DNA of 64,000 nucleotides from Metabacillus litoralis. GTDB lineage: Bacteria; Bacillota; Bacilli; Bacillales; Bacillaceae. Position 1 is the stretch's first letter; each line of letters begins with the position of its first letter. The stretch spans positions 2,167,501 to 2,231,500 of the forward strand of contig NZ_CP033043.1 of the NCBI RefSeq assembly GCF_003667825.1, read 5' to 3'. The translations under genes were made by a program, and so were the position numbers. Shown here one piece after another: positions 1-7,514 of this stretch. The notes beneath the pieces were generated by a model. It did not search any database. It worked only from the letters and a program-made list of their open reading frames with translations, and was not told the origin of the DNA.

Positions 1-1028
1 CGGAATCTTTTCCCGTTTTTTCAGAAATTACCCAATACTTATATTTAAAAAGCTTCTCAATCGGAAAACAATTTTATCGTCTTTTTTACTACGGAGTTGA
101 TAAAATTTATAACAAAAGAATGATGAACCTGTATTTTAAAATGGGGCACAGACGTTTGCATCAAATCGTGACAAGTGAACAACCTGACATGATCATTAAT
201 ACTTTTCCAATGATTGTTGTTCCTGAATATCGTCGCAAGACTGGTACAGTGATTCCGACATTTAATGTGCTAACTGATTTTTGTTTACACAGAATTTGGG
301 TTCATGAAAATATTGATAAATATTATGTTGCCACAAATCATGTTAAAGAGAAACTTTTACAGCTTGGCATCCATCCAAGCACAATAAAAGTCACAGGAAT
401 ACCTATTCGTAAACAATTCGAAGAAAAAATGGAATTAAATGAAATCTATGAAAAGTACAAGTTAGATCCTGATAAGAAAACATTACTTATCGTTGCAGGT
501 GCACATGGAGTTTTAAAAAATGTTAAGGAATTATGCCAATCTTTCATTAACCAAAGTGAAAATATCCAAACTGTCGTTATTTGTGGAAACAATATTTTAC
601 TAAAAGAAACGCTGGATCCTCTCGCTACTCAGTTTCCTGAGCAATTTAAAGTATTAAGTTATGTTGAGCGAATTGATGAGTTATACCGAGTTGCTTCATG
701 CATGATAACAAAGCCAGGAGGGATTACTCTAACAGAAGCAACTGCAATTGGGTTACCTGTTGTCCTTTTTAAACCTGTTCCCGGTCAAGAAAAAGAAAAT
801 GCCCACTTTTTTGAAGATAATTCTTCCGCAATTATTATTAATCAAATTGAAGATATTTTTGATGAAGTAAATCAATTATTGGCAGATGATCAGAAGCTAC
901 AAAGAATGAGAGATAATATTAAAAAGCTACACGTGCCTAATTCTGCAGATATTATTATTGAGGATATGATAAAAGAAGCTTCTTACATTAGAGATAAAAA
1001 AGTAATGGCAGGCTCCGTCAACTATTAG
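1..1028 (+). CDS. ugtP: Diacylglycerol beta-glucosyltransferase (processive), 3' part
   Basis: This enzyme transfers glucose from UDP-glucose to diacylglycerol at the inner membrane face, making the glycolipid anchor of lipoteichoic acid; in B. subtilis it also links sugar supply to cell size. The frame is already open at base 3 and reads through to the stop at 1026-1028, so the gene starts before the window. Upstream of the first internal ATG (120) the frame still matches family residues such as ESFPVFSEITQYLYLK, so 120 is not the real start. The C-terminal GT-B domain carries the sugar-nucleotide signature TKPGGITLTEA near 709-741 and PVPGQEKEN just after. About 341 codons are present; the family is about 382 residues. 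Confidence 0.95.
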   Translation, partial: ESFPVFSEITQYLYLKSFSIGKQFYRLFYYGVDKIYNKRMMNLYFKMGHRRLHQIVTSEQPDMIINTFPMIVVPEYRRKTGTVIPTFNVLTDFCLHRIWVHENIDKYYVATNHVKEKLLQLGIHPSTIKVTGIPIRKQFEEKMELNEIYEKYKLDPDKKTLLIVAGAHGVLKNVKELCQSFINQSENIQTVVICGNNILLKETLDPLATQFPEQFKVLSYVERIDELYRVASCMITKPGGITLTEATAIGLPVVLFKPVPGQEKENAHFFEDNSSAIIINQIEDIFDEVNQLLADDQKLQRMRDNIKKLHVPNSADIIIEDMIKEASYIRDKKVMAGSVNY

Positions 1029-1073
1029 TATCTTAAACGGATGAGAGGTTTACCTTACTATCTGGAGGCCGAA

Positions 1074-2069
1074 ATGGATACAAGTACTCACATAATAATG
1101 GGATTTGGTTTAGCTGGTTTAGCTTATATAGATCCTGCTGTTGCGGGTAGTCCTGAATTAGCACAAGCTATTATGATTGGTACGGTTATAGGATCAAATG
1201 CGCCAGATTTTGATTACGGAATTAAACTTTTAAAAGGTAATGGCATGTATATTGAGCACCATAGAGGTGCCTCTCATTCCATCCCTGCCCTTTTTCTTTG
1301 GACAGTACTTGTTTCATCTATTACGTTTCTTTTTTTTAAGGACGTTTTATTTTTCCCTTTACTTTATTGGACTTTTTTAGCTGTTATCTTACATGTTGGA
1401 TTTGATATTCTAAATGCTTATGGTACCCAAGCTGCTAGACCATTTACAAAAAAATGGTTGTCATTAAACTTTGTCCCGTTATTTGATCCATTTATCATCT
1501 TGGTTCACCTAATTGGTTTTTCATTTTGGACTGTTGGAATTCATTCTGGATTTGTTTTTTTATGGGGATATTTAGTGATTATTGGTTATCTTGTTGTTCG
1601 TTTTTTCATATCACAAAAAAACAAAAAGCAAGTTATTCAATCGATGGATAATAAAGGAATCTGTACAATTGTTCCAACTGTATGGATTCGCAAATGGCAT
1701 GTTGTTTACGAAACAGATCAAATTTATTATGTTGGTATTCTTGATAAAAATGGTCTTCATCTTATCCATACTTTCGAAAAACATGATCAACTTTGTCCTT
1801 ATATTAAGGCTTCCCGGGACGATCATAATGTAAAACATTTTCTAGCAAATTCAGGGCATGTTCATGCCATGTATGTACCTCAGCCAAAAGGTTATGAAGT
1901 CCGTTGGATTGACCTAAGATTTCGTCATAATCACCATTACCCATATATGGCAGTGGTTAAACTTGATAAGAATCTTCAAGTTATCTCTTCATATACAGGG
2001 TGGATTTATCAGTCAAAGAAGCTGCAACAAAAGCTTGTGCCATCAAAAAGCAATGCTGTACAAATGTAG
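1074..2069 (+). CDS. Membrane-bound metal-dependent hydrolase family protein (YfhP/YdjM type)
   Basis: This 331-residue protein opens with MDTSTHIIMGFGLAGL and has the family pattern of His and Asp residues among membrane segments: TH near the start, APDFDY near residue 50, and HHRGASHS near residue 70. These are the likely metal ligands of the LexA-binding inner-membrane hydrolase family (DUF457/YdjM), whose substrate is unknown. Several hydrophobic segments occupy residues 1-190; the C-terminal third is soluble. The ATG at 1074 follows TGGAGG at 1063-1068, which is better placed than the ATG at 1041. It begins 46 bases after ugtP, so it may share its transcript. A hairpin terminator follows. 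Confidence 0.8.
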   Translation: MDTSTHIIMGFGLAGLAYIDPAVAGSPELAQAIMIGTVIGSNAPDFDYGIKLLKGNGMYIEHHRGASHSIPALFLWTVLVSSITFLFFKDVLFFPLLYWTFLAVILHVGFDILNAYGTQAARPFTKKWLSLNFVPLFDPFIILVHLIGFSFWTVGIHSGFVFLWGYLVIIGYLVVRFFISQKNKKQVIQSMDNKGICTIVPTVWIRKWHVVYETDQIYYVGILDKNGLHLIHTFEKHDQLCPYIKASRDDHNVKHFLANSGHVHAMYVPQPKGYEVRWIDLRFRHNHHYPYMAVVKLDKNLQVISSYTGWIYQSKKLQQKLVPSKSNAVQM

Positions 2070-2080
2070 TGGTGTTTCTA

Positions 2081-2115
2081 AAAAAAGTCCGGTTATTTGA
2101 CCGGACATTTTTTCT
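2081..2115 (+). terminator. Intrinsic terminator after the YfhP-like gene
   Basis: GTCCGG and CCGGAC form a stem around an 8-base loop, followed by a run of T on the + strand. Confidence 0.8.
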
Positions 2116-2241
2116 CTCATTTTTAAGAGATCTTTTGTTTAAGGAATATATTTTCACATTCTACAAAAAATAATTCCTGTATGATAAACCATTACTCATA
2201 CATAGATTTAGGAAATATTTCTTAACAAGAGGAGGATTCTA

Positions 2242-2394
2242 ATGACAAAAAAATATAATAAAGGTAGTAAAAATCAAAACTCACCACAAAACGGAATGAA
2301 TCAAATGGAGTTTGCTGAAGAACATATTGCAGGAGACAATAGCAAAGGAAACAAACGTAATAAAGATCAAAGAGACAAAACAAGAATGGAATAA
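2242..2394 (+). CDS. Small hydrophilic protein, 50 aa
   Basis: An ATG at 2242 follows AGGAGG with good spacing and opens a 50-codon frame ending TAA at 2392-2394. The product is rich in Lys, Asn, Gln and Asp, has no membrane segment and no Cys, and contains the stretch MEFAEEHIAGDN. Composition and size resemble minor small spore proteins, and the EFAEE stretch is vaguely like the EFASE repeats of gamma-type SASP. No family could be assigned with certainty. It is monocistronic, between two terminators. Confidence 0.6.
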   Translation: MTKKYNKGSKNQNSPQNGMNQMEFAEEHIAGDNSKGNKRNKDQRDKTRME

Positions 2395-2410
2395 ATAAAT
2401 TTCCACATAC

Positions 2411-2434
2411 AAAAGGCGGGTTACCCCCGCCTTT
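2411..2434. terminator. Bidirectional terminator between the 50-aa gene and ptsH
   Basis: AAAAGGCGGG pairs with CCCGCCTTTT around a short loop, with A and T tracts on both sides. It can end both convergent transcripts. Confidence 0.8.
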
Positions 2435-2444
2435 TAACCTTTTA

Positions 2445-2711
2445 TTACTCTCCTAGGCCTTCTGTAGTAATAGCGCGTTCAACAGCTTCTAGTGCTGCTT
2501 GTTCATCGCTACCACTAGCTGTAATTGTCACTTTTGTTCCCTTTGAAATACCAAGTGACATTACACCCATAATTGATTTTAAGTTAACTGTACGACCATT
2601 AGCCTCTAAGTTAACATCAGCTGTAAATGAATTTACTGCATTCACTAAAGCTGTTGCTGGTCTAGCATGTAGACCTGCTTCACTTGTAATTGTAAACGAT
2701 TTTTCTACCAT
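2445..2711 (-). CDS. ptsH: Phosphocarrier protein HPr
   Basis: HPr passes phosphate from enzyme I to the sugar-specific PTS proteins and, when phosphorylated on serine, acts with CcpA in catabolite repression. The 88-residue protein has both hallmarks: GLHARPAT with the phosphorylated His15, and NLKSIMGVMSLG with the regulatory Ser46. His15 distinguishes it from Crh, which has Gln there. AGGGGGGATTTAAAA precedes the ATG. No ptsI or ptsG is adjacent; the upstream gene on the same strand is an unknown 84-residue protein 145 bases away. A second, normal ptsHI locus elsewhere in the genome cannot be excluded. Confidence 0.93.
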   Translation of the reverse strand: MVEKSFTITSEAGLHARPATALVNAVNSFTADVNLEANGRTVNLKSIMGVMSLGISKGTKVTITASGSDEQAALEAVERAITTEGLGE

Positions 2712-2856
2712 TTTTAAATCCCCCCTTCACATTAGTACTTTGGAAAGATGATTATGTATTCATCTTTACTCGCCAAAATCTTTTGACATGTATCATCACT
2801 ATTATAAACTTTTTTTAAAAAAAGTGAACTAAATTTTCCATTAACTATTGTCTCTT

Positions 2857-3111
2857 TTAGCCTATTTTATATACATGATCCAATGGTATTTCATGATGAA
2901 TATGTAACGTAATAGTATCAGTGTTCATTCGTTCTACAACGATAAAATTTTCTTCGTGATCTTGAATTAATATGATCGAAGATTTTCTCAAATACAGTAA
3001 TTTATTTCCTACTTTAACAATAGCTTGATAAGCCCTATTAAACTCTAAATCATCTATTTTTTTTGAGGATGTAATAATGATGCTACTTCCATTTAAATCA
3101 AACTTACGCAT
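2857..3111 (-). CDS. Hypothetical protein, 84 aa
   Basis: A frame of 84 residues starting with ATG (MRKFDLNGSSIIITSS). It is beta-rich in pattern, with alternating hydrophobic residues (IILIQDHEENFIVVERM), and has no Cys and no membrane segment. It lies upstream of ptsH in the same direction and may share its transcript. I do not recognise the family. The codon use and AT content are like those of neighbouring genes. Confidence 0.55.
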   Translation of the reverse strand: MRKFDLNGSSIIITSSKKIDDLEFNRAYQAIVKVGNKLLYLRKSSIILIQDHEENFIVVERMNTDTITLHIHHEIPLDHVYKIG

Positions 3112-3217
3112 AAGACCACTCCATACTTTTTAATCATTATATGCTTGTTTTATGTAAGTATTATCTGTTCCATAAATGTAAGTTTCTGAAAGTTTTGTTA
3201 AAACATTTTTCTTGACC

Positions 3218-3247
3218 TTGACGGTTATCTTTAGATTAGTGTATAGT
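3218..3247 (+). promoter_or_regulatory. Likely sigma-A promoter of the first csp gene
   Basis: TTGACG at 3218-3223 and TATAGT at 3242-3247 are separated by 18 bases. This would give an untranslated leader of about 135 bases, as is usual for cold-shock mRNAs. Confidence 0.5.
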
Positions 3248-3390
3248 TAAATTATCATTAAGCTGAGTATATATTGTAATAATACATCTCAGAAATCTAT
3301 CATCCTTGTTAAAATCTACATATCATATTCATTAATGATAAAATTTTTTTTAGCACCACCCGTGCTACAGTATTAGGAGGATTAAGTACT

Positions 3391-3591
3391 ATGCAAAACG
3401 GTAAAGTAAAATGGTTTAACAATGAAAAAGGTTTTGGATTCATCGAAGTTGAAGGAGGAGACGATGTATTCGTACACTTCACTGCAATCCAAGGCGATGG
3501 TTACAAATCATTAGAAGAAGGTCAAGAAGTTTCCTTTGAAATCGTTGAAGGTAACCGCGGACCACAAGCTGCTAACGTTACAAAGTTATAA
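3391..3591 (+). CDS. cspD: Cold-shock protein (CspD-like)
   Basis: This 66-residue single-domain cold-shock protein binds single-stranded RNA and DNA as a five-stranded barrel and keeps mRNA unstructured at low temperature. Both RNA-binding motifs are present: [10 protein letters not shown] (RNP1) and DVFVHFTAI (RNP2). AGGAGG lies 10 bases before the ATG. The symbol follows its place next to ugtP, as in B. subtilis cspD; by sequence alone the csp paralogues are hard to tell apart. A second csp lies at 19799-19999 and is nearly identical over the N-terminal half. Confidence 0.9.
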   Translation: MQNGKVKWFNNEKGFGFIEVEGGDDVFVHFTAIQGDGYKSLEEGQEVSFEIVEGNRGPQAANVTKL

Positions 3592-3636
3592 TCACAAGAT
3601 CTCATATATGTGATTTAACCATAAACAACTAGATTT

Positions 3637-3668
3637 AAAAGAGGCTGGATTTCTCCGCCTCTTTTTTG
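3637..3668 (+). terminator. Intrinsic terminator after cspD
   Basis: AAAAGAGGC pairs with GCCTCTTTT (one-base bulge) and runs into six T residues. Confidence 0.7.
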
Positions 3669-3737
3669 CGTTTATTATTTTTTCAAAACATAAGTGGATA
3701 ATATGAGTTGACCCTTCAGTTTTTATTTGCTCTCCAT

Positions 3738-3938
3738 TTATTTTGTCATGCCAGACTTCTGACTGATCAATAAATATTCGATTGCTTTAACATTTTGCTT
3801 AATACTTTTTTCAATCCTACTAACCTCATTCGAATTGAATATATTCGCGTTGTTCGCTATAAAGACCAATTTATCAAGATCCTTATAAATTTCAGAAAAT
3901 GCCTCTTTAATAGATGAATCTAACGGCTCAGTTGCCAT
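3738..3938 (-). CDS. Hypothetical protein, 66 aa
   Basis: The start is the ATG at 3938, preceded on the minus strand by GGTGGAGGAGAG with correct spacing; an upstream GTG in the same frame lies inside that ribosome site. The predicted protein (MATEPLDSSIKEAF...) is mostly helical and amphipathic, with no Cys and no membrane segment. In B. subtilis this spot between cspD and ypzA holds degR, but I see no convincing likeness to DegR, so no function is given. Confidence 0.5.
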   Translation of the reverse strand: MATEPLDSSIKEAFSEIYKDLDKLVFIANNANIFNSNEVSRIEKSIKQNVKAIEYLLISQKSGMTK

Positions 3939-4133
3939 AGTGAATCTCTCCTCCACCAATAAAATTTTGACAGATATCTAGTCAAAATGATTTATATTAA
4001 TCCTATATTTTTACAATATTTAATCCTATTTTCATTTTAACATGACACCTTCATTTGTGATAGAAAATAATTTTGTTTTTTTAACGAATATTTCAAGTTA
4101 ATAATCAAAAACTAATGATTGGAGGTGTTTTAT

Positions 4134-4400
4134 ATGGATCAAATAAATCATACTGGATTAATTAGTGGAATGAATGATTTAGGACAACTCGAAGCATCTG
4201 TAAAAGCAGCACAAAAAATGGTTGGAGCTGCAACAATGCAATTAGATCCGGAAGCTCTACAACATGCAGAAAATGCAATAAGAGATGCGAAGGAGATTAT
4301 GAGTCGCACGAATGAAACAGGTGTTGATTCTGATTTTGTGAATAAACAACAACAACTGTTACAACAGTGTGAGCATCAATTATCAGAAGCTAGAAAATAA
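4134..4400 (+). CDS. ypzA: DUF2564 family protein YpzA
   Basis: An 88-residue soluble helical protein of the Bacillus DUF2564 family, function unknown. Its position (between cspD and ypeQP) and the pattern of Ala- and Gln-rich helices, including KAAQKMVGAATMQ and DFVNKQQQLLQQCEHQL, match YpzA. The ATG at 4134 follows GGAGGTG at 4121-4127; the TTG at 4119 in the same frame would lie before that site and was set aside. It faces convergently toward ypeQ. Confidence 0.75.
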   Translation: MDQINHTGLISGMNDLGQLEASVKAAQKMVGAATMQLDPEALQHAENAIRDAKEIMSRTNETGVDSDFVNKQQQLLQQCEHQLSEARK

Positions 4401-4414
4401 AAGCAATTAACTAC

Positions 4415-4445
4415 AAAAAAATCCGCTATATGGCGGATTTTTTTG
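4415..4445 (+). terminator. Intrinsic terminator after ypzA
   Basis: ATCCGC and GCGGAT form a stem around a short loop, with A residues before and seven T residues after; it could work in both directions. Confidence 0.8.
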
Positions 4446-4518
4446 TTATTAAAAGGTGTGTTGTATTTAACTATAGGTCATGATTTGCTTCATGCTTTCA
4501 GTTTGTAACTGTAACATG

Positions 4519-4695
4519 TTACAACAACTTCTTACCAACTTCTTTTATTTTCTCACCAACAGTACATTTATTAATACAAAAAGAATGTGCATAGCTTTTT
4601 CCATACTCTTCTCTAAAATGCTTTTTTAATAAACAATTCACACAATAAGTATCAATGATTTCACTAAGTTCTTGTAGCGTTTGCTTTTTACTCAT
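4519..4695 (-). CDS. ypeQ: Small zinc-finger protein YpeQ
   Basis: A 58-residue protein with the spaced Cys/His pattern YCVNCLL ... HSFCINKC of the zf-C2HCIx2C family (B. subtilis YpeQ), presumed to bind one zinc; its biological role is unknown. The ATG at 4695 overlaps the end of ypeP by eight bases (ATGAGTAA), which suggests coupled translation. A TTG at 4704 in frame is only two bases from the GAGGA site and is a less likely start. Confidence 0.75.
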   Translation of the reverse strand: MSKKQTLQELSEIIDTYCVNCLLKKHFREEYGKSYAHSFCINKCTVGEKIKEVGKKLL

Positions 4696-5365
4696 GTTCT
4701 TCAACGTCCTCGTTTATGATCATTTTACTTCTTATTTCGATTCCTTCCATCGCTTGGGTTGCTAGCTTATCTGCTTCGGTATTTTCTTTTCTCGATACCG
4801 GTTCATAGGATGCAGTTATTTTTAGTTTCTTTAATTTGCCTTCTATGCGATCTAGCCAAATATTAAATTCTTCTTCATAACAAGGCCATTCACCTGATAG
4901 TTGGTTTAAAACTACCTGCGAGTCGCCCTTGAACAATACTTTTTGTTTTGTTATTCCGTTTTCCTCAAGAACATCCACCAAATAATGAAAGGCAGCGTAT
5001 TCTGCTTCATTGTTTGATTCCATTTCTTCTGCTTTTTCATTCATTCGAATTCGATATCGATTTCCATTTTGCGTGTAATAAACCACTGCACCAAATCCAG
5101 CCAATTTTGTGCTTTTATGAAATCCTCCATCAAAAAAGGCAACAACATCATGTGGTTCATCTTTAACAATTTCTTTTAATTTTTTAAGCTCCTTAAGAGT
5201 CCATGACTGGCCATCCTCTGAGAAAAATGAAAGGTTCTTAACTCTTCCTGTTTGAAGAAAATCTTCAGCAAAAATAATGGATTCATTTAAAGAATGATAT
5301 TCTGTTGTTATCGTTGTTTCTAATTTTCTTTTTGTTTGATAAGTCCATTCTATACGATAATTCAA
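4688..5365 (-). CDS. ypeP: RNase H-fold protein YpeP
   Basis: A 225-residue protein with an N-terminal segment of about 75 residues and a C-terminal RNase HI-type domain. The acidic residues expected at an RNase H site are visible in order: FDGG, NNEAEYAAF, KGDSQ and NTEADKLA. So the active-site carboxylates look intact, although enzyme activity of B. subtilis YpeP has been doubted. The GTG at 5374 overlaps the AGGAGTG ribosome site; the TTG at 5365, six to eight bases downstream, is the better start. It overlaps ypeQ by eight bases and is divergent from a second RNase H-fold gene at 5598. Confidence 0.8.
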   Translation of the reverse strand: MNYRIEWTYQTKRKLETTITTEYHSLNESIIFAEDFLQTGRVKNLSFFSEDGQSWTLKELKKLKEIVKDEPHDVVAFFDGGFHKSTKLAGFGAVVYYTQNGNRYRIRMNEKAEEMESNNEAEYAAFHYLVDVLEENGITKQKVLFKGDSQVVLNQLSGEWPCYEEEFNIWLDRIEGKLKKLKITASYEPVSRKENTEADKLATQAMEGIEIRSKMIINEDVEEHE

Positions 5366-5597
5366 TAGATTCACTCCTGAAATTTCTGTTAATTTTAAGG
5401 GAAAATCTTAATGTTTCTATATTACTAATATCATCAAAACCGTTTCGAATAATTCTTCCTATAACTAATGTAATCAATATGCTATAATCATATTCGATTT
5501 ATTCTACTCGTGTTTTTACATTTACTTTATGATAATGCTATTTATTTTACCATCGTTTTTGTATTTAATGAAATATTTTAATTTAGGAGGTGTTTGT

Positions 5598-5987
5598 TTG
5601 ATTGAAGTATATGTAGATGGAGCCAGTGCAGGTGATCCAGGTTTATCTGGTGCAGGAATCTTTATAAAAGGACATGGTACAGCTGAACAATACTCTTTAC
5701 CTTTAGGTTCTATGACAAACCATGAAGCAGAATATCATGCATTGATTAAAGGAATGGAAATTTGCTTGGACCAAGGATATAAAGTTGCTTCTTTTAGAAC
5801 TGATTCACAACTTGTGGATCGTGCTTTTGAAAAACAATTTGTTAAGAATAACAGTTTTGCTCCTCTTCTAGAACGGGTAATGAAGCTTTCTGATCAATTT
5901 GATTTGTTCTTTTTGAAATGGATTCCTAGTAAAGAAAATAAAGTAGCCGATCAGTTAGCAAGAAGTGCTATTTTGAAACAATCTTAG
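5598..5987 (+). CDS. ypdQ: RNase HI-like protein YpdQ
   Basis: A 129-residue single-domain RNase HI homologue. Asp7 (YVDGASAGDPG), Glu45 (NHEAEYHAL), Asp69 (RTDSQL) and Asp118 (KVADQLAR) fit the four catalytic acids of the archaeal/Bacillus-type RNase HI. Enzymes of this fold cut RNA in RNA-DNA hybrids; B. subtilis YpdQ has been reported not to show this activity, so function is uncertain. The TTG at 5598 follows AGGAGG at 5585-5590 by seven bases; upstream in-frame codons would add a hydrophobic stretch not found in the family. Divergent from ypeP. Confidence 0.82.
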   Translation: MIEVYVDGASAGDPGLSGAGIFIKGHGTAEQYSLPLGSMTNHEAEYHALIKGMEICLDQGYKVASFRTDSQLVDRAFEKQFVKNNSFAPLLERVMKLSDQFDLFFLKWIPSKENKVADQLARSAILKQS

Positions 5988-6011
5988 TTTATACTGAAAG
6001 AAGTGAAATAA

Positions 6012-6917
6012 ATGAAAAAAACGTTAGTAGCAGATGTTAGTCTGTTATTTGTAGCATTTATATGGGGAGCAACCTTTGTGATTGTTCAAAATGCAATTGA
6101 ATTTATACCACCTAATTTGTTTAATGGTATTCGCTTTTTTATTGCGGCAGCCCTACTATCATTATTTCTATTTAAAATTCCAAAAGGCTGGTTATCTAAA
6201 GAATTGCTTAAATCAGGAGTATTTTTAGGGTTGTTTTTATTTATTGGATATAGTTTTCAAACGGTTGGTCTAATGTATACAACATCCTCAAAAGCCGGAT
6301 TTATTACAGGTCTAAGTGTTATGGTTGTTCCTTTATTGTCTGTATTTATTTTAAAGGAAAAGCCAAACTTCGTTGTATTTATCGCTGCTGGTGTAGGAAC
6401 AATAGGTTTGTACTTTCTTACTGTTGCAGGATTATCCCAAATGAACATAGGTGATGGTCTTGTAATGATTTGTGCAATTGGGTTTGCCCTTCATATTGTT
6501 TATACAGGGAAATTTTCAAACAAACATCAAGCACTACCCTTAACAATTATTCAGCTCTTAACTGTCTCTCTATTAAGCTTTATAAGCGCTGGTTTATTCG
6601 AGAGATCATCAATTGTATCAACCAACTTATTAAATATGGACGTTTTAATTGCGTTAGCTATTACATCGATACTGGCAACCGCTCTAGCCTTTTTACTTCA
6701 AACTAAGTTTCAGCAAATTACCACAGCCGCAAGAGTAGCGCTAATTTTTGCTATGGAGCCAGTATTCGCTGCCCTAACAGCCTTTCTTTTAATTAACGAA
6801 CGTTTAACTACAAATGGTTTAATTGGCTGCTTCCTTATATTCTTAGCCATGATTGTTTCAGAATTGCCTAATATGAAAATACTTAAATCATCGATTAATC
6901 AAGAAACCAGTCTTTAA
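6012..6917 (+). CDS. EamA/DMT-family transporter
   Basis: A 301-residue protein with about ten membrane segments arranged as two EamA repeats, the form of drug/metabolite transporters that export amino acids or other small metabolites. Typical family features are FIWGATFVIVQNAI in helix 1 and FAMEPVFAALTAFLLINERL near the end of repeat 2. The substrate cannot be told from sequence. It begins 24 bases after ypdQ on the same strand and may be cotranscribed. A hairpin follows its stop. Confidence 0.88.
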   Translation: MKKTLVADVSLLFVAFIWGATFVIVQNAIEFIPPNLFNGIRFFIAAALLSLFLFKIPKGWLSKELLKSGVFLGLFLFIGYSFQTVGLMYTTSSKAGFITGLSVMVVPLLSVFILKEKPNFVVFIAAGVGTIGLYFLTVAGLSQMNIGDGLVMICAIGFALHIVYTGKFSNKHQALPLTIIQLLTVSLLSFISAGLFERSSIVSTNLLNMDVLIALAITSILATALAFLLQTKFQQITTAARVALIFAMEPVFAALTAFLLINERLTTNGLIGCFLIFLAMIVSELPNMKILKSSINQETSL

Positions 6918-6939
6918 GCCTTATGCTTAAAGACTTTTT
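6910..6939 (+). terminator. Intrinsic terminator after the EamA gene
   Basis: GTCTTTAAGC pairs with GCTTAAAGAC around a five-base loop, followed by TTTTT. It overlaps the stop codon of the convergent gene. Confidence 0.8.
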
Positions 6940-7204
6940 ACATTAAATTTAAAGTTTGTATATGATGAAAAGCCTGTTTACGATTCAGTATGTCTTCTGC
7001 CTTAAATTGTTCTAATAATGAGATATAAAAAGAACCATCAAATTCTTTTTGTATTTTTAATGTAAGCTCAATGGCTACAATGACAATTTCATCTGCTGTA
7101 TCTGTATACTGCTGTCCAAACTCAATGAAACCATAAGCTTCCTCACCTAGGATAAATCCTTTACTAGCTAAAAAGGTAACATAATCTCTAACTGTACGAG
7201 CCAT
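6938..7204 (-). CDS. Hypothetical protein, 88 aa (DUF6123-like)
   Basis: An 88-residue soluble protein starting MARTVRDYVTFLASKG. It has no membrane segment or Cys and looks mainly helical (EIVIVAIELTLKIQKEF). The sequence recalls a small Bacillaceae family annotated DUF6123, of unknown function, but this is from memory and not checked. A spaced AAGGATGG precedes the ATG. It is convergent with the EamA gene and divergent from sspL. Confidence 0.6.
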   Translation of the reverse strand: MARTVRDYVTFLASKGFILGEEAYGFIEFGQQYTDTADEIVIVAIELTLKIQKEFDGSFYISLLEQFKAEDILNRKQAFHHIQTLNLM

Positions 7205-7337
7205 CCTGTATTATTCCATCCTTATCGAAATATGTAGTACTTTGATCATATCAAAAAACCGTCGACAAATTCCATCTTTTTTCGTCATTAATTTCTTTGT
7301 GGATTATTGGTCATAATACAAGTGGAGGTGACCAAAC

Positions 7338-7478
7338 ATGAGCAGTGAAAAAAAAGGTAACAATCGCGGAAGAAAAGCACCAAGTGTTAACCCACAAGGT
7401 CATGCTGAAGATGTTGAATTTTCAACTGAGCCAAAAAGCAAACTTGAGAATGCAGCTAAGAAAAAAAATACAAAATAA
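7338..7478 (+). CDS. sspL: Small acid-soluble spore protein L
   Basis: A 46-residue minor SASP expected in the spore core and made in the forespore. It has the SspL pattern: basic N-terminus, VNPQGHAEDVEF in the middle and PKSKLENAAKKKNTK at the end, close to the B. subtilis SspL ending. GTGGAGGTG lies nine bases before the ATG. In B. subtilis sspL is also in this neighbourhood, near ypcP and ypbR. The sequence just upstream (CATAATA near 7311) could be part of a sigma-G type -10, but the -35 is unclear. Confidence 0.82.
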   Translation: MSSEKKGNNRGRKAPSVNPQGHAEDVEFSTEPKSKLENAAKKKNTK

Positions 7479-7481
7479 AAA

Positions 7482-7509
7482 AGAGAGGCTTAATGCCTCT
7501 CTAAAATTT
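7482..7509 (-). terminator. Terminator between sspL and ypcP
   Basis: AGAGAGGC pairs with GCCTCTCT. On the minus strand the stem is followed by six T residues, so it ends ypcP; it may also stop sspL. Confidence 0.7.
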
Positions 7510-7514
7510 CAATA

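Noticed and set aside
5283..5487. Overlapping frames on both strands in the ypeP-ypdQ gap
   Set aside because: AT-rich chance frames without ribosome sites that mirror each other; the gap more likely holds two divergent promoters.
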